From positions 7,990 through 71,989 of the forward strand of contig DFQC01000046.1 of NCBI GenBank assembly GCA_002377585.1: a stretch of DNA of 64,000 nucleotides, read 5' to 3'. This stretch comes from Anaerolineales bacterium UBA3499 (lineage in GTDB: Bacteria; Chloroflexota; Anaerolineae; Anaerolineales; UBA11657). Of this stretch, positions 25,618-35,362 are shown in pieces; position 1 is the stretch's first letter, and each line of letters begins with the position of its first letter. The translations under genes were made by a program, and so were the position numbers. The notes below the pieces were generated by a model. That model did not search any database, was not told where the DNA came from, and saw only the letters and a program-made list of their open reading frames with translations.

Positions 25618-28061
25618 GTACTGAGAACGACATCCTATTTAGGATATTACAAACCGAAGCAGCGCGCGGGCATGATAACAAAACCGTAATCGGTGGTATT
25701 AGTAAAATTGCACCTCATTGGATCACATCTGCGAGTTCATCAGGATTAGACGCTGAGACAATCAGCAAAGTGGCTGATAAATTAAAGCAATATTCAAGTC
25801 TATCACTAGCTGATCGAGAATTCATGACTCATGAATTGGTGGGGATATTAACTTCCCACTATACTAGTAACACTCCAGAAAACAATACGCAAGCTCAAGC
25901 AATAAATGACAATAAATCTAGTCAGCATAATGTACCAACAACATCACACAGTACTGATAATGACTTTTGTTTGAAAACACCTCTCACTGCACTTGTTGGA
26001 ATAGGACCAAGCAATGCGAACAAACTCAAAAAGCTTGGTTTGAATAATATTGGGGATGCTCTTTACCACTTTCCCCATCGTTACATCGACTATTCATCTC
26101 TAAAGTCGATTAAAAATGTACGATATGGTGACGAGGTTACAATCCTAGCAAAAGTCACACAAATCAGACAACGTAAAACACGCGGTGGCAAGTTAAGTGT
26201 TGTTGAGGCAGATATCACTGATGGAACTGGAACTATAGTTTGCAATTGGTTCAACCAGCCCTGGTTGGAAAAACAGTTAAATCCTGGTAAGGAAATACAG
26301 GTATCTGGCCGCATAGATGTTTATCTAGGCAAAAAGGTTCTGTCAAGCCCTGATTGGGAATCAGTAGACAAGCAATCTATTCATACTGGTCGTATTGTAC
26401 CTATATACCATTTGACAAAGGGTATAACATCAAAAACAATGCGCAACTGGATGTATACAATCGTAAACACGATAGCAGACAACATCCTTGATCCACTTCC
26501 CAAGGAAATGCGCACTAGACTTAAATTGCCTGATGCTAAATCTGCTTTACGATGTATCCACTTCCCAGATTCACAAAACCAACTTCAAGATGCACAAAGA
26601 CGTATAGCTTTTTCTGAGTTTCTGATATTACATCTAGGCATGCGAATAAGAAAATCGGCGAACAAGAAAAAGACCAGCCACAACATTGTTATAGATAACA
26701 ACTGGTTGCAAGCAGCTATCACATCGCTACCATTCACTCTAACTACAGCACAAATTAGAGTGATTGATGAAGTACTGCATGACATCTCTAAATCAAGTCC
26801 AATGTCTAGATTAGTTCAGGGAGATGTCGGATCTGGCAAAACAATAATTGCAGCTATTGCCTTAGCAGCAATTGCAAAAAATGGTGCGCAAGCCGCTCTC
26901 ATGGCTCCTACCAGCATACTTGCCGAACAACATTACAAAAGTATCTGTAGTCTGCTTGCTGGCATTCCTGAATTAAATTTAGAAGGTAATGACACCCATT
27001 GCATCAGACTACTTTTAGGTAGCACCACCGAGAAAGAACGTACCGAAATTTCAAAAGGACTACAAGATGAGACCATCAAAATTCTTATTGGAACACACGC
27101 GCTAATACAAGATACAGTTAAATTTTCTAATCTAGCTCTTACTGTGGTAGACGAGCAACATCGCTTCGGGGTAGAACAACGAGCAGCATTGCGTGGAAAA
27201 GGTAATGAGCCTCACTTAATGGTAATGACTGCTACTCCAATTCCCAGATCGCTAGCTTTAACACTTTATGGTGATTTGGATCTGAGTATCATAGATGAAT
27301 TACCACCAGGACGTAAACCAGTGGAAACACGGGTGGTTTACCCTACACAACGCAAGGATATGTACAATTTCATATCAACACAAATCCAGAATGGCGGTCA
27401 AGCCTTTCTTATTTATCCCCTCATAGAAGAATCCGACACTCTGCAAGTTAAAGCAGCTGTGAAAGAACATAAAAGACTTCAAAGTGAGGTTTTCTCAGAA
27501 TTCCAAGTAGGACTGCTGCACGGCAAGATGAAGGCATCCGATAAATACGATGTCATAAACAACTTTCGCAATGGTAAGATAGATATCTTGGTTTCCACTA
27601 CTGTAATTGAAGTAGGAGTAGATATACCTAATGCGTCTATAATGGTTGTGGAAAATGCTAACAGGTTTGGACTAGCACAGTTACATCAGTTAAGGGGAAG
27701 AGTAGGACGTGGTGAACAAAAATCTTACTGCCTACTAGTAGCAAAAGAAACAAACGAATTGTTTCCAGAAAACAATAATAGTACAAATGATCGACTAAAA
27801 ATAATGGAATCTACCACAGATGGATTTGTTTTAGCAGAAAAAGACTTGCAATTGCGCGGACCTGGTGACTTCCTGGGTACTCGTCAAACTGGTTTCTCAT
27901 TTCAACTAGCAAACCTCAGCGATATGGCACTGATACAATTAACTCTCAATGAAGCTGAAACTTTACTTGTTAAGGACCCTGATTTAAGCATGCCTGAACA
28001 TTCGATTCTATCTAATGTAATATTCAATAATGTCCAACACTACATGACCAAAAGGAGTTAG
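25614..28061 (+). CDS. recG: ATP-dependent DNA helicase RecG
   Basis: An 815-residue superfamily 2 helicase, about 120 residues longer than E. coli RecG at the N-terminus. The wedge/OB domain (about 160-300) is followed by Walker A GDVGSGKTI, the DEQH box VVDEQHRFGVEQ, MTATPIPRSLALT, and motif VI QLRGRVGRG. The C-terminal RecG signature DLQLRGPGDFLGTRQTG is intact. It remodels stalled forks and Holliday junctions. The extra N-terminal region is Ser/Thr/Asn-rich around residues 88-118 and looks like a linker after a small helical domain. Its start overlaps the DegV stop as ATGA. Confidence 0.95.
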   Translation: MSTENDILFRILQTEAARGHDNKTVIGGISKIAPHWITSASSSGLDAETISKVADKLKQYSSLSLADREFMTHELVGILTSHYTSNTPENNTQAQAINDNKSSQHNVPTTSHSTDNDFCLKTPLTALVGIGPSNANKLKKLGLNNIGDALYHFPHRYIDYSSLKSIKNVRYGDEVTILAKVTQIRQRKTRGGKLSVVEADITDGTGTIVCNWFNQPWLEKQLNPGKEIQVSGRIDVYLGKKVLSSPDWESVDKQSIHTGRIVPIYHLTKGITSKTMRNWMYTIVNTIADNILDPLPKEMRTRLKLPDAKSALRCIHFPDSQNQLQDAQRRIAFSEFLILHLGMRIRKSANKKKTSHNIVIDNNWLQAAITSLPFTLTTAQIRVIDEVLHDISKSSPMSRLVQGDVGSGKTIIAAIALAAIAKNGAQAALMAPTSILAEQHYKSICSLLAGIPELNLEGNDTHCIRLLLGSTTEKERTEISKGLQDETIKILIGTHALIQDTVKFSNLALTVVDEQHRFGVEQRAALRGKGNEPHLMVMTATPIPRSLALTLYGDLDLSIIDELPPGRKPVETRVVYPTQRKDMYNFISTQIQNGGQAFLIYPLIEESDTLQVKAAVKEHKRLQSEVFSEFQVGLLHGKMKASDKYDVINNFRNGKIDILVSTTVIEVGVDIPNASIMVVENANRFGLAQLHQLRGRVGRGEQKSYCLLVAKETNELFPENNNSTNDRLKIMESTTDGFVLAEKDLQLRGPGDFLGTRQTGFSFQLANLSDMALIQLTLNEAETLLVKDPDLSMPEHSILSNVIFNNVQHYMTKRS

Positions 28062-28065
28062 TGAT

Positions 28066-28572
28066 ATGGCACTCAAAGCAGTATTTCCAGGCACATTCGA
28101 TCCAATACATTACGGCCACATTGACATTGTCAAACGCGGATGCGCCCTATTTGATGAAGTAGTAGTTGCTGTATATAATCGTCCATTGAAAAATTTGCTT
28201 TTTTCACGACACGAGAGGATGCAACTCGTGCAGGAGGCATGTCTAACAATAGACAATGTAATAATTAAGAGTTACGATGGACTCACAGTGGATTTCTGCG
28301 ATTCTGTTGATGCAAAAATAATACTTAGGGGACTGAGAGTTTTTTCTGATTTTGAGCATGAGTTCCGCATGGCTCTTGCTAACCGTCGGCTTGCACATGG
28401 AATAGATACAGTATCACTAATCACTAGTGAGAAGCATACTTTTCTTAGTTCAAGTACGGTACGTGAAATTGCCACCTTAGGTGGCGACGTAAGCTCTATG
28501 GTGCCTGATTTCGTGCTGGAGGCTTTGGAAAAAAAGCTTGCTCAAGACTATGCTAAATCAGAAGACGTGTAA
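28066..28572 (+). CDS. coaD: Phosphopantetheine adenylyltransferase
   Basis: A 168-residue nucleotidyltransferase of the coenzyme A pathway: 4'-phosphopantetheine plus ATP to dephospho-CoA. The nucleotide-binding TFDPIHYGHIDIVKR (TxGH) and the C-terminal SSSTVREIATLGGDVSSMVP (SSTxxR) motifs are intact. The start has an AAGGAG ribosome-binding site, 4 nt after recG. Linkage of coaD with fabD and fakA links CoA, acyl and fatty-acid metabolism. Confidence 0.96.
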   Translation: MALKAVFPGTFDPIHYGHIDIVKRGCALFDEVVVAVYNRPLKNLLFSRHERMQLVQEACLTIDNVIIKSYDGLTVDFCDSVDAKIILRGLRVFSDFEHEFRMALANRRLAHGIDTVSLITSEKHTFLSSSTVREIATLGGDVSSMVPDFVLEALEKKLAQDYAKSEDV

Positions 28573-28620
28573 AATAGTCGTGCGACCAATTTATATGCAC
28601 TAACTGTGGAGTGAGAACTC

Positions 28621-29103
28621 ATGGATATATTGCACTTTGTAGATCGTCTGGAAAATATAGTGCGTGAATCACGTACAATGCCATTATCACGCAAACTATT
28701 GCTGGACGAAGAAAAACTAATTGACATCATAGATCAAATGCGAGTGTCAGTACCCGATGTTGTGAAACAAGCACAAAAGGTCACTGCCGAAAGGGACCGT
28801 CAACTTGCTCAAGCAAAGGAAGAGGCAGACCGCATTAAACAGCTAGCAAAAGCAGAAAGTCAAATGATTTTAGAAAAGGATCAGATTACTAAAGATGCTC
28901 ACGTCCGAGCTAAAGAAATCGTAGATGATGCTCACAGACAATCAGCAAAGATATATGCTGATGCGGACAAATATGTAATGGACAAATTTAACCTTATGGA
29001 AAGACATTTACTTAGTATAGTCAAACAAGTGCGTAATGGAATACAAATATTGCAAACTCCTGACGACATTCAGGAACCGCCTGCACAAGACAAATCAGCT
29101 TGA
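28621..29103 (+). CDS. SepIVA/DivIVA-like coiled-coil protein
   Basis: A 160-residue soluble protein. The first 50 residues (MDILHFVDRLENIVRESRTMP..., with two predicted short helices) resemble the N-terminal domain of actinobacterial SepIVA-type DivIVA paralogues, and residues about 50-135 form a highly charged coiled coil rich in Ala, Lys, Glu and Asp. In mycobacteria SepIVA acts in septation and polar growth. Here it sits between coaD and rpmF, near fabD and smc. The similarity is from memory of the family pattern, so the exact orthology is unproven; a structural cytoskeletal or membrane-curvature role is possible. Confidence 0.65.
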   Translation: MDILHFVDRLENIVRESRTMPLSRKLLLDEEKLIDIIDQMRVSVPDVVKQAQKVTAERDRQLAQAKEEADRIKQLAKAESQMILEKDQITKDAHVRAKEIVDDAHRQSAKIYADADKYVMDKFNLMERHLLSIVKQVRNGIQILQTPDDIQEPPAQDKSA

Positions 29104-29203
29104 CAGAGTGTTCTTTCAACCCTTATAATCCTGTCTGTTATATTCTTTAAAGAAAATTGAGAATTGAGAATTTTATGAAGTTAGGAATAACGAGGAAAAA
29201 CTA

Positions 29204-29386
29204 GTGACTCCGTTACCCAAACGCAAACATTCTAAAGGGCGTCGCAATCGTAGACGCGCCCATGATGCGTTACAATCCAAGCAACTTTCTGTGTGCGCAA
29301 ACTGTGGTGAGCTACATCTATCACACTGTATTTGTGAGCATTGTGGACATTATGGAGGACGATCAATATTAGAGGTTGAACGCTAG
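29204..29386 (+). CDS. rpmF: 50S ribosomal protein L32
   Basis: A 60-residue protein. The N-terminus is very basic (PKRKHSKGRRNRRRAH), followed by a zinc-binding Cys cluster CANCGELHLSHCICEHCGHY. It starts with GTG at 29204, preceded by GAGGAA. rpmF next to fabD is the classic link between ribosome and fatty-acid genes. The plsX and yceD genes that usually lie nearby are absent. A terminator hairpin follows. Confidence 0.96.
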   Translation: MTPLPKRKHSKGRRNRRRAHDALQSKQLSVCANCGELHLSHCICEHCGHYGGRSILEVER

Positions 29387-29411
29387 TTCAGCCTTTATTG
29401 AAGGACTGTCG

Positions 29412-29440
29412 AGGCCGTCATGAGAACGGCCTTTTTGTTT
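29412..29440 (+). terminator. Intrinsic terminator between rpmF and fabD, abutting the fabD start
   Basis: AGGCCGT (29412-29418) pairs with ACGGCCT (29426-29432) around a 7-nt loop, then TTTTGTTT. The T-run ends only 4 nt before the fabD ATG (29445). Confidence 0.8.
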
Positions 29441-29444
29441 GAAT

Positions 29445-30392
29445 ATGCTCAATCCCGATACAACAGCATTCGTGTTTCCAGGACAAGGTTCCCAAAGTAT
29501 TGGTATGGGTTATGACTTAGCTTCGGATAACCCGAGCGCCAAGAAAATCTTCGCCGAAGCCGACAAAATACTTGGATTCGATCTAAGTAGTATATGCTGG
29601 GAAGGTCCAAAAACCAAACTCGATGACACCTACAACACTCAGCCAGCATTATATACATGCAGCATGGCAGTTCTAACAGCTTTGCGAGAAACTCTTGGAG
29701 AGTTCACACCTGCATTCGCCGCTGGACACTCATTAGGTGAAATTAGTGCTTTAGCATCAACGGGAGCCATGACCTTTGAAGATGGTCTCAAGCTGGTAAG
29801 AGAACGAGGACGCTTAATGAGCCTAGCTGGCGAAAACAATCCTGGCGGTATGGCAGCTATATTAAAAATGGAAAGTACAAAACTCGTGGAAATATGTAAA
29901 CAGGCTAGCAAAGAAACAGGTCTTTATGTTCAAGTGGCAAATGACAATTGTCCGGGACAACTGGTGATTTCGGGTGATAATATTGCTTTAGATAGAGCAA
30001 TTGATCTTGTAGTTAATAGTGAATCCTGTAAAGCTGTACGTCTACCAATTTCTATTGCAGCTCACTCACCCCTCATGAGCTACATATCAGATGAGTATAA
30101 TCATGCTGTACATTCTATCGTATTCAGTCGACCTAACACTAAAGTAATAGGAAATGTTAGAGTGAGCCATATAGATACTCCGGACGAAATAAAAAAAGAA
30201 TTAGGCAATCAACTAACTGCACCAGTACGTTGGCGAGAAACCATAGAATATTTACTTGGTGAAGGTGTGACTCATTTTGTCGAAATAGGTACCGGAAAAG
30301 TCCTGACTGGACTATTGCGCCGTATAGACCGAAAAGCCTATGGTTATGTCGTAGATGACAATAATGCTATATCACAAATAGCCTCAGCATGA
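29445..30392 (+). CDS. fabD: Malonyl CoA-acyl carrier protein transacylase
   Basis: A 315-residue acyltransferase that moves malonyl groups from CoA to ACP at the start of fatty-acid elongation. The nucleophile is in AGHSLGEISAL (Ser96), the FVFPGQGSQSIGMG N-terminus is intact and the catalytic His lies in AAHSPLMS. No ribosome-binding site precedes the ATG, because the rpmF terminator occupies that space. A TTG two codons earlier (29439) is an alternative start. smc follows 77 nt downstream. Confidence 0.95.
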   Translation: MLNPDTTAFVFPGQGSQSIGMGYDLASDNPSAKKIFAEADKILGFDLSSICWEGPKTKLDDTYNTQPALYTCSMAVLTALRETLGEFTPAFAAGHSLGEISALASTGAMTFEDGLKLVRERGRLMSLAGENNPGGMAAILKMESTKLVEICKQASKETGLYVQVANDNCPGQLVISGDNIALDRAIDLVVNSESCKAVRLPISIAAHSPLMSYISDEYNHAVHSIVFSRPNTKVIGNVRVSHIDTPDEIKKELGNQLTAPVRWRETIEYLLGEGVTHFVEIGTGKVLTGLLRRIDRKAYGYVVDDNNAISQIASA

Positions 30393-30449
30393 ATTCATAT
30401 ACTCAAATATTGTACATAGAAAACGAGGCAACGCCCTATACATCTCCTA

Positions 30450-30455
30450 TATAAT
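30450..30455 (+). promoter_or_regulatory. -10-like hexamer before smc
   Basis: TATAAT, 14 nt before the smc ATG at 30470, which has no Shine-Dalgarno sequence. A start near 30462 would leave a leader of about 8 nt. Confidence 0.4.
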
Positions 30456-30469
30456 AGCGTCATCAGACC

Positions 30470-33400
30470 ATGATACGACGCTTGACACGAATTGAACTTC
30501 AAGGTTATAAGACCTTCGCTGCAAATACCAACATAGAATTTGGTGACGTCACTTGCATCGTTGGACCCAATGGCTCAGGAAAAAGCAACATAGCCGATGG
30601 GGTGCGTTGGGTTCTTGGAGAACAATCTTTTTCGCTTCTGCGTGGCCGCAAGACTGCAGATATGATATTCTCAGGATCGCAAGAGCGATCGCGAGCTAGC
30701 ATGGCCTCTGCAACCATAGTATTTGATAACTCAGATGGCTGGTTGCCAATTGATTTTTCTGAAGTCAGTCTCACAAGACGTGCCTATAGGGATGGTCAAA
30801 ACGAATATTTAATCAATGGTCAAAAAACACGCCTGCGCGATGTGACTGATCTTTTGGGGACAGTTGGGCTTGCACAGCGCACATACACAGTTATTGGACA
30901 AGGATTAGTAGATACCGCACTTTCCATAAAAGCAGATGAACGCAGAAAACTATTTGAAGAAGCAGCTGGAATAGGCGTATATCGACAGAAACGAGAAGAT
31001 GCCACGCGCAAGCTAGATCAGACGCAGCGTAATGTAGAGAGGGTATCAGATATACTAGCTGAGATACGACCACGATTACGCGCTCTAGATAGACAAGCAA
31101 AACGAGCACGAGATTTCAAGCAAATAAAACAAGATTTAGATCACCTACTACGGACTTGGTATGGATATCACTGGCAAAACGCACAGGATACATATGCGCA
31201 ATCACTGGAACAACTGCAATACCGCAAACAAGAATTGTCAGAACTTTGGGCAGAGCAAGAAGCTCAGGCAGAAAAAATTGCGAAACATAGAGAAGAAGTG
31301 GCAGCAAAACGTTCTCAGGTAACTGCATGGCATAACGAAGCAGCTAAACTGCACGAAAATTACCAATCGCACTATCGAGAAATTGCTGTGGCAGAGGAAC
31401 GTACTCGCAACATTAAACAACAAAGAGACACAATCGACTCTGAATTAATCTCCTTAAAAACTAACCTTGACTTACATAGAAGAAAAATTAAGGAAGCGGA
31501 GTCAAATAGAACAAAATTAATGACAGAAAGAGATAAAGCTCTACATCAGTTCACGGAAGCCAAGTCACAATCTGAGCAACAACAAAGCAAACTTGCAACA
31601 TTGAAAAAACAAGAAGCGGACGCTCTCCTTCACACAGCTAATCTAAAAGAACAGCTACTAACTTTCCAAGCCAAGAACAAAGCATTAAGTGACAATCGCC
31701 AGTACATAAGTGATGAAATAAAAGACTCAGAGAAAGACTTGCGGGAATCTGAGTTAAATATACAGGCATTAGCAACACAATTAGCTGAATTAGAGAACCA
31801 AAACAAAGAAGCCCAAGTAGAATTAGGTAGTGCTAAAAGCAAGCGCAACAACTTGTCTAAAACACTGCATACTATCCGCACAGAAGTAGAGCAAATTGGA
31901 GAACAGTTGATTGAAGCTAATGATGAATCTGAACGACTACAAACCAAACAAAGATGGATTGCTCACCAAAGACTAGGACAAGATAAAGGCGCTACAGGAC
32001 CCGAAATAATTAGACGCTCTTCTGAAAAAGGCGCTTTAAAAAGTTACATAGGTACTATAGCTGAAATAATTAGTGTTGATCAAGATTTGGAAACATCCAT
32101 AAGCGCAGCATTAGGAAAAAACATACAAGCTGTATTATTGGAAAATAACTCTTCAGTTTATGTGGTCAAAAACTTGCTTGAAAAGCATGGTGGTAGAGCT
32201 ACTATACTCCCGCTTGATAACCTTCGTTCACAAAGTTCATCAATAACTGTAAAAAACGAAGGGTTTATCGGTTGGGCTACTGACTTAATCAAATGTGACA
32301 AACAATATCGCAATGCGATCAACATATTGTTAGATAACACAGCAATTTGTGTTGACAGTACGTCTGCACAGATTATTGCTCAACAACTCCCATTGGGTTC
32401 AATGGCTGTTACCAAGGAAGGCGAAGTTCACTATGCAAATGGACATACAATTATAGGTAAAGCAACAGAAGCAGACAGCTTAGTTCTTGCCCGAGAGGCT
32501 CGCGATCTACCTGATCAAATAGATGATGCCAATGCAAAACGTGACGCACTAGCAGACAGAAAAGACAAACTGATTTCACAATTGCGGGAAACTCGAGATA
32601 TATTTGATGATTTCCAACCTACACTCGATGAATTACTAGACAAGGAGCTCAATGTTTCTAATGAAAGAGATTCTACCATTGTTGAGTTAGAAAGAGCACA
32701 ATCCAACCATAACTGGACTAAGCAGATGATAGCAACGCTACAAGATAGATTAAACAAAATCGATGAAGAAATATTAACTGGTACGAAAGAAATTGAACTA
32801 CTGACAATTAATCATTTGGACTCAGAGAAAAAATCTCTAGAGTTTCATAAACTGGTCGTGGATTTAGATACTAGTGATTTATCTAGTATTTTAACTAGTT
32901 GTCAAACAAACCTAGCGGTCGCTGAACGTGCATTAGAAGACGCGGAAACAAGAGATGCGGAACTAAATTCTGTATATAAAACCGAAATTGAGCGTATAGA
33001 ATCCCGCCAATCACGGCTTAACAAACTAGATTCGCAACTGTCCGATATTGAGACCAATATTGCAAAACTGAGTAAATTCCAAATGAAATCTCAACAGGAT
33101 ATTGCTAAATTGCAACAACTTATTGAGCCGGAAGAAAACACAATTCATGCACTTGAGATCAAAATGGTGAGTGATGATAGTCCTGAAAGTAAATTCAGGG
33201 ATACCATACATAATATGGAACATCAACATGCACAAGCACAATTGGAATTACAGCGTCAACAGGATCATCTTGACTCATTACAAACTCAGATTAATGATGA
33301 CTTTGGCCTAGCTGATATTGAATTTGGAGAAAATATAACAGGCTCAGTACCTTTACCCTTTGATCAAATAGTAGAACATTTAGATTATGTATCTGAACTC

Positions 33401-34054
33401 CCAGAAGATATTGAAGATTCTATTAATCGACTTCGTATACAGATGCGCCGAATAGGTGGAATCAATCCCGATGCAATGAAAGAATACGACGAAGTGAAGG
33501 ACCGCCACGAACACTTGTCCTCACAGATTGAAGACCTTGAGTCTGCATCAAATCAACTCCGTCAGGTAATATCCGAATTGGACGAGTTGATGCAACGTGA
33601 ATTTCGCAACACATTTGATGCTGTTGCAAAAGAATTCGAGATAACATTTAAGAGATTATTTGATGGTGGTAGTGGTAAACTGGAACTTGACGACGCAGAT
33701 GACCTGAGCAATACAGGCGTAGAGATTGTTGCACAACTGCCTGGTCGCCGCCAACAAGGCCTCGCTGCTTTGTCTGGAGGAGAAAGAGCATTGATCGCAT
33801 GTGCTCTGGTATTCGCTTTACTTCGAGTGAGTCCAACACCTTTCGCACTATTGGACGAAGTTGATGCGATGTTGGATGAAAGCAACGTAGGTCGTTTCCG
33901 TTCAATTTTACGTGAAATCAGTAAGAATACACAATTTGTCCTTATCACACATAATAGACATACCGTGGAAGTCGCTGATACAGTTTATGGTATCAATATG
34001 AGTAGTGATAGCTCAAGCCAAGTTATCAGTTTGAAACCAGACGAAGTTACATAG
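30470..34054 (+). CDS. smc: Chromosome segregation protein SMC
   Basis: A 1194-residue protein with complete SMC architecture. The N-terminal ATPase head has Walker A GPNGSGKSN (32-40). Then come a long coiled coil (about 170-500), a hinge (about 515-680), the return coiled coil (about 680-1030), and the C-terminal head with LSGGERAL and Walker B FALLDEVDAMLDE. It compacts and segregates the chromosome with ScpAB, which are not encoded here. Length is normal for bacterial SMC. It follows fabD and converges with a parvulin gene. Confidence 0.97.
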   Translation: MIRRLTRIELQGYKTFAANTNIEFGDVTCIVGPNGSGKSNIADGVRWVLGEQSFSLLRGRKTADMIFSGSQERSRASMASATIVFDNSDGWLPIDFSEVSLTRRAYRDGQNEYLINGQKTRLRDVTDLLGTVGLAQRTYTVIGQGLVDTALSIKADERRKLFEEAAGIGVYRQKREDATRKLDQTQRNVERVSDILAEIRPRLRALDRQAKRARDFKQIKQDLDHLLRTWYGYHWQNAQDTYAQSLEQLQYRKQELSELWAEQEAQAEKIAKHREEVAAKRSQVTAWHNEAAKLHENYQSHYREIAVAEERTRNIKQQRDTIDSELISLKTNLDLHRRKIKEAESNRTKLMTERDKALHQFTEAKSQSEQQQSKLATLKKQEADALLHTANLKEQLLTFQAKNKALSDNRQYISDEIKDSEKDLRESELNIQALATQLAELENQNKEAQVELGSAKSKRNNLSKTLHTIRTEVEQIGEQLIEANDESERLQTKQRWIAHQRLGQDKGATGPEIIRRSSEKGALKSYIGTIAEIISVDQDLETSISAALGKNIQAVLLENNSSVYVVKNLLEKHGGRATILPLDNLRSQSSSITVKNEGFIGWATDLIKCDKQYRNAINILLDNTAICVDSTSAQIIAQQLPLGSMAVTKEGEVHYANGHTIIGKATEADSLVLAREARDLPDQIDDANAKRDALADRKDKLISQLRETRDIFDDFQPTLDELLDKELNVSNERDSTIVELERAQSNHNWTKQMIATLQDRLNKIDEEILTGTKEIELLTINHLDSEKKSLEFHKLVVDLDTSDLSSILTSCQTNLAVAERALEDAETRDAELNSVYKTEIERIESRQSRLNKLDSQLSDIETNIAKLSKFQMKSQQDIAKLQQLIEPEENTIHALEIKMVSDDSPESKFRDTIHNMEHQHAQAQLELQRQQDHLDSLQTQINDDFGLADIEFGENITGSVPLPFDQIVEHLDYVSELPEDIEDSINRLRIQMRRIGGINPDAMKEYDEVKDRHEHLSSQIEDLESASNQLRQVISELDELMQREFRNTFDAVAKEFEITFKRLFDGGSGKLELDDADDLSNTGVEIVAQLPGRRQQGLAALSGGERALIACALVFALLRVSPTPFALLDEVDAMLDESNVGRFRSILREISKNTQFVLITHNRHTVEVADTVYGINMSSDSSSQVISLKPDEVT

Positions 34055-34092
34055 ATAATTCAGCGCGAAGAACAGCAAAGACACATATACAA

Positions 34093-34130
34093 TTACTTAT
34101 GTTCAATCTATTTACTTATGTTCAATCTAT
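34093..34130. repeat. 19-bp perfect tandem duplication
   Basis: TTACTTATGTTCAATCTAT occurs twice in direct succession (34093-34111, 34112-34130). The second copy overlaps the stop codon of the minus-strand foldase gene. It looks like a recent slippage duplication in the smc/foldase intergenic space, where no terminator hairpin is seen. Confidence 0.9.
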
Positions 34131-35332
34131 TTGGATTCGGATATTTTATCGTACATGTCCTGCAAAGTTGGATTTGTCGGAGCATAAGGTTCCCACCAAT
34201 CTAGTATATCTATACTGGTATTATCCCGCACACCTGCAAGCCACTCGTTAAAGGCAAGCATTCTTCTTTGGTCAATAACGCCTGATGGTAATGGTCTAAC
34301 GTCCCGTTCGACAATTTTTACTATGTGCAGCCCAAACTGTGTTGCCACCAACTCGCTTACTACTCCCTCTTCTGCATCAAATATAACTTGCTCAAAACTA
34401 TTAACCATCTGACCTCTCGCGATCCAGCCCAAGTCTCCACCCATATTAGCATTAGACTCATCATCAGAGAACTGCATCGCTAATTCATCAAAATCCTCGC
34501 CATCTAAAGCACGAGCCAGAACACCTGCAGCTTCATCCAGATTATCCAAGGACAGCAATATATGCTTTACATGCACTTGCTCTTCCTCTGGATAAGTCTG
34601 CTCCTGTCCTATGACACCACGCAATTTTTCAGTACGCAGTTTACTTGCGAACAACGATCTAAATGTATCTTCACTCATTCCAGTATCAACTTGTATTTCA
34701 TCCATATAATTATTGTAATTTTCCTGATATGCACTTATGGTATATGGAGTTGCAGTTGGAGATTGTGTATTTGAAGTCTGAGTAGCACTAATTATGTCTT
34801 CAGTTTCGACACTAGATGAAGAGATGTCTGTTCCACCCGCTTGATAACCAAAAAATATCTTTATAGCATCCTCAATTTCATCTTCAGTAAGAACAATATT
34901 ACGCACACGCGATTCATTAATAATTAAGTACATGTTGATCAATTCATCCATAATACTCTTGCTCAGTACAACAGGATTTTTCAGTTCTTGATCAATCTGA
35001 TCCAGCAAATCCTGTACTTGGTTTCGCTGGTCTCCCGAATATTGCAGAATATCTAAATAGGAAATATATTGATTTAACATCTGCGATCGTCTGTAACGAG
35101 TATGCTGCTGTAGTAACTCCAGAGAAATTTCATGCTCACCGACAGTGGCAACTGTTTTTTGAGGAATAATCCAGTATTTTTCTACAATACCATATCCGAG
35201 CAATCCTACTAAAATGACCGCTACTGCGGCTGTTGCAGACAGCAGCCACGTCCTAAGTACGCGGTCGCGACTAGCCCCACTTACACTCCGTCGAGATGAT
35301 TCCCCGGGTCTTCGACCCGTTTTACTACTCAT
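34127..35332 (-). CDS. Membrane-anchored parvulin-type peptidyl-prolyl isomerase (SurA/PrsA-like)
   Basis: A 401-residue extracytoplasmic foldase. A basic N-terminus is followed by one membrane anchor (about 29-50) without a lipobox. A SurA-N-like helical chaperone region (about 60-240) follows, with a Ser/Thr-rich insert around 165-195, then a parvulin domain (about 245-375) with VHVKHILLS, FDELAMQFSDDESN, GGDLGWIARGQMV and TQFGLHIVKI. It would help secreted proteins such as the HtrA, S41 and 3D lipoproteins of this window to fold. It stands alone, convergent with smc. Confidence 0.9.
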   Translation of the reverse strand: MSSKTGRRPGESSRRSVSGASRDRVLRTWLLSATAAVAVILVGLLGYGIVEKYWIIPQKTVATVGEHEISLELLQQHTRYRRSQMLNQYISYLDILQYSGDQRNQVQDLLDQIDQELKNPVVLSKSIMDELINMYLIINESRVRNIVLTEDEIEDAIKIFFGYQAGGTDISSSSVETEDIISATQTSNTQSPTATPYTISAYQENYNNYMDEIQVDTGMSEDTFRSLFASKLRTEKLRGVIGQEQTYPEEEQVHVKHILLSLDNLDEAAGVLARALDGEDFDELAMQFSDDESNANMGGDLGWIARGQMVNSFEQVIFDAEEGVVSELVATQFGLHIVKIVERDVRPLPSGVIDQRRMLAFNEWLAGVRDNTSIDILDWWEPYAPTNPTLQDMYDKISESK

Positions 35333-35362
35333 ATTAATTAATGTGAATTAGATGAGTTATAT

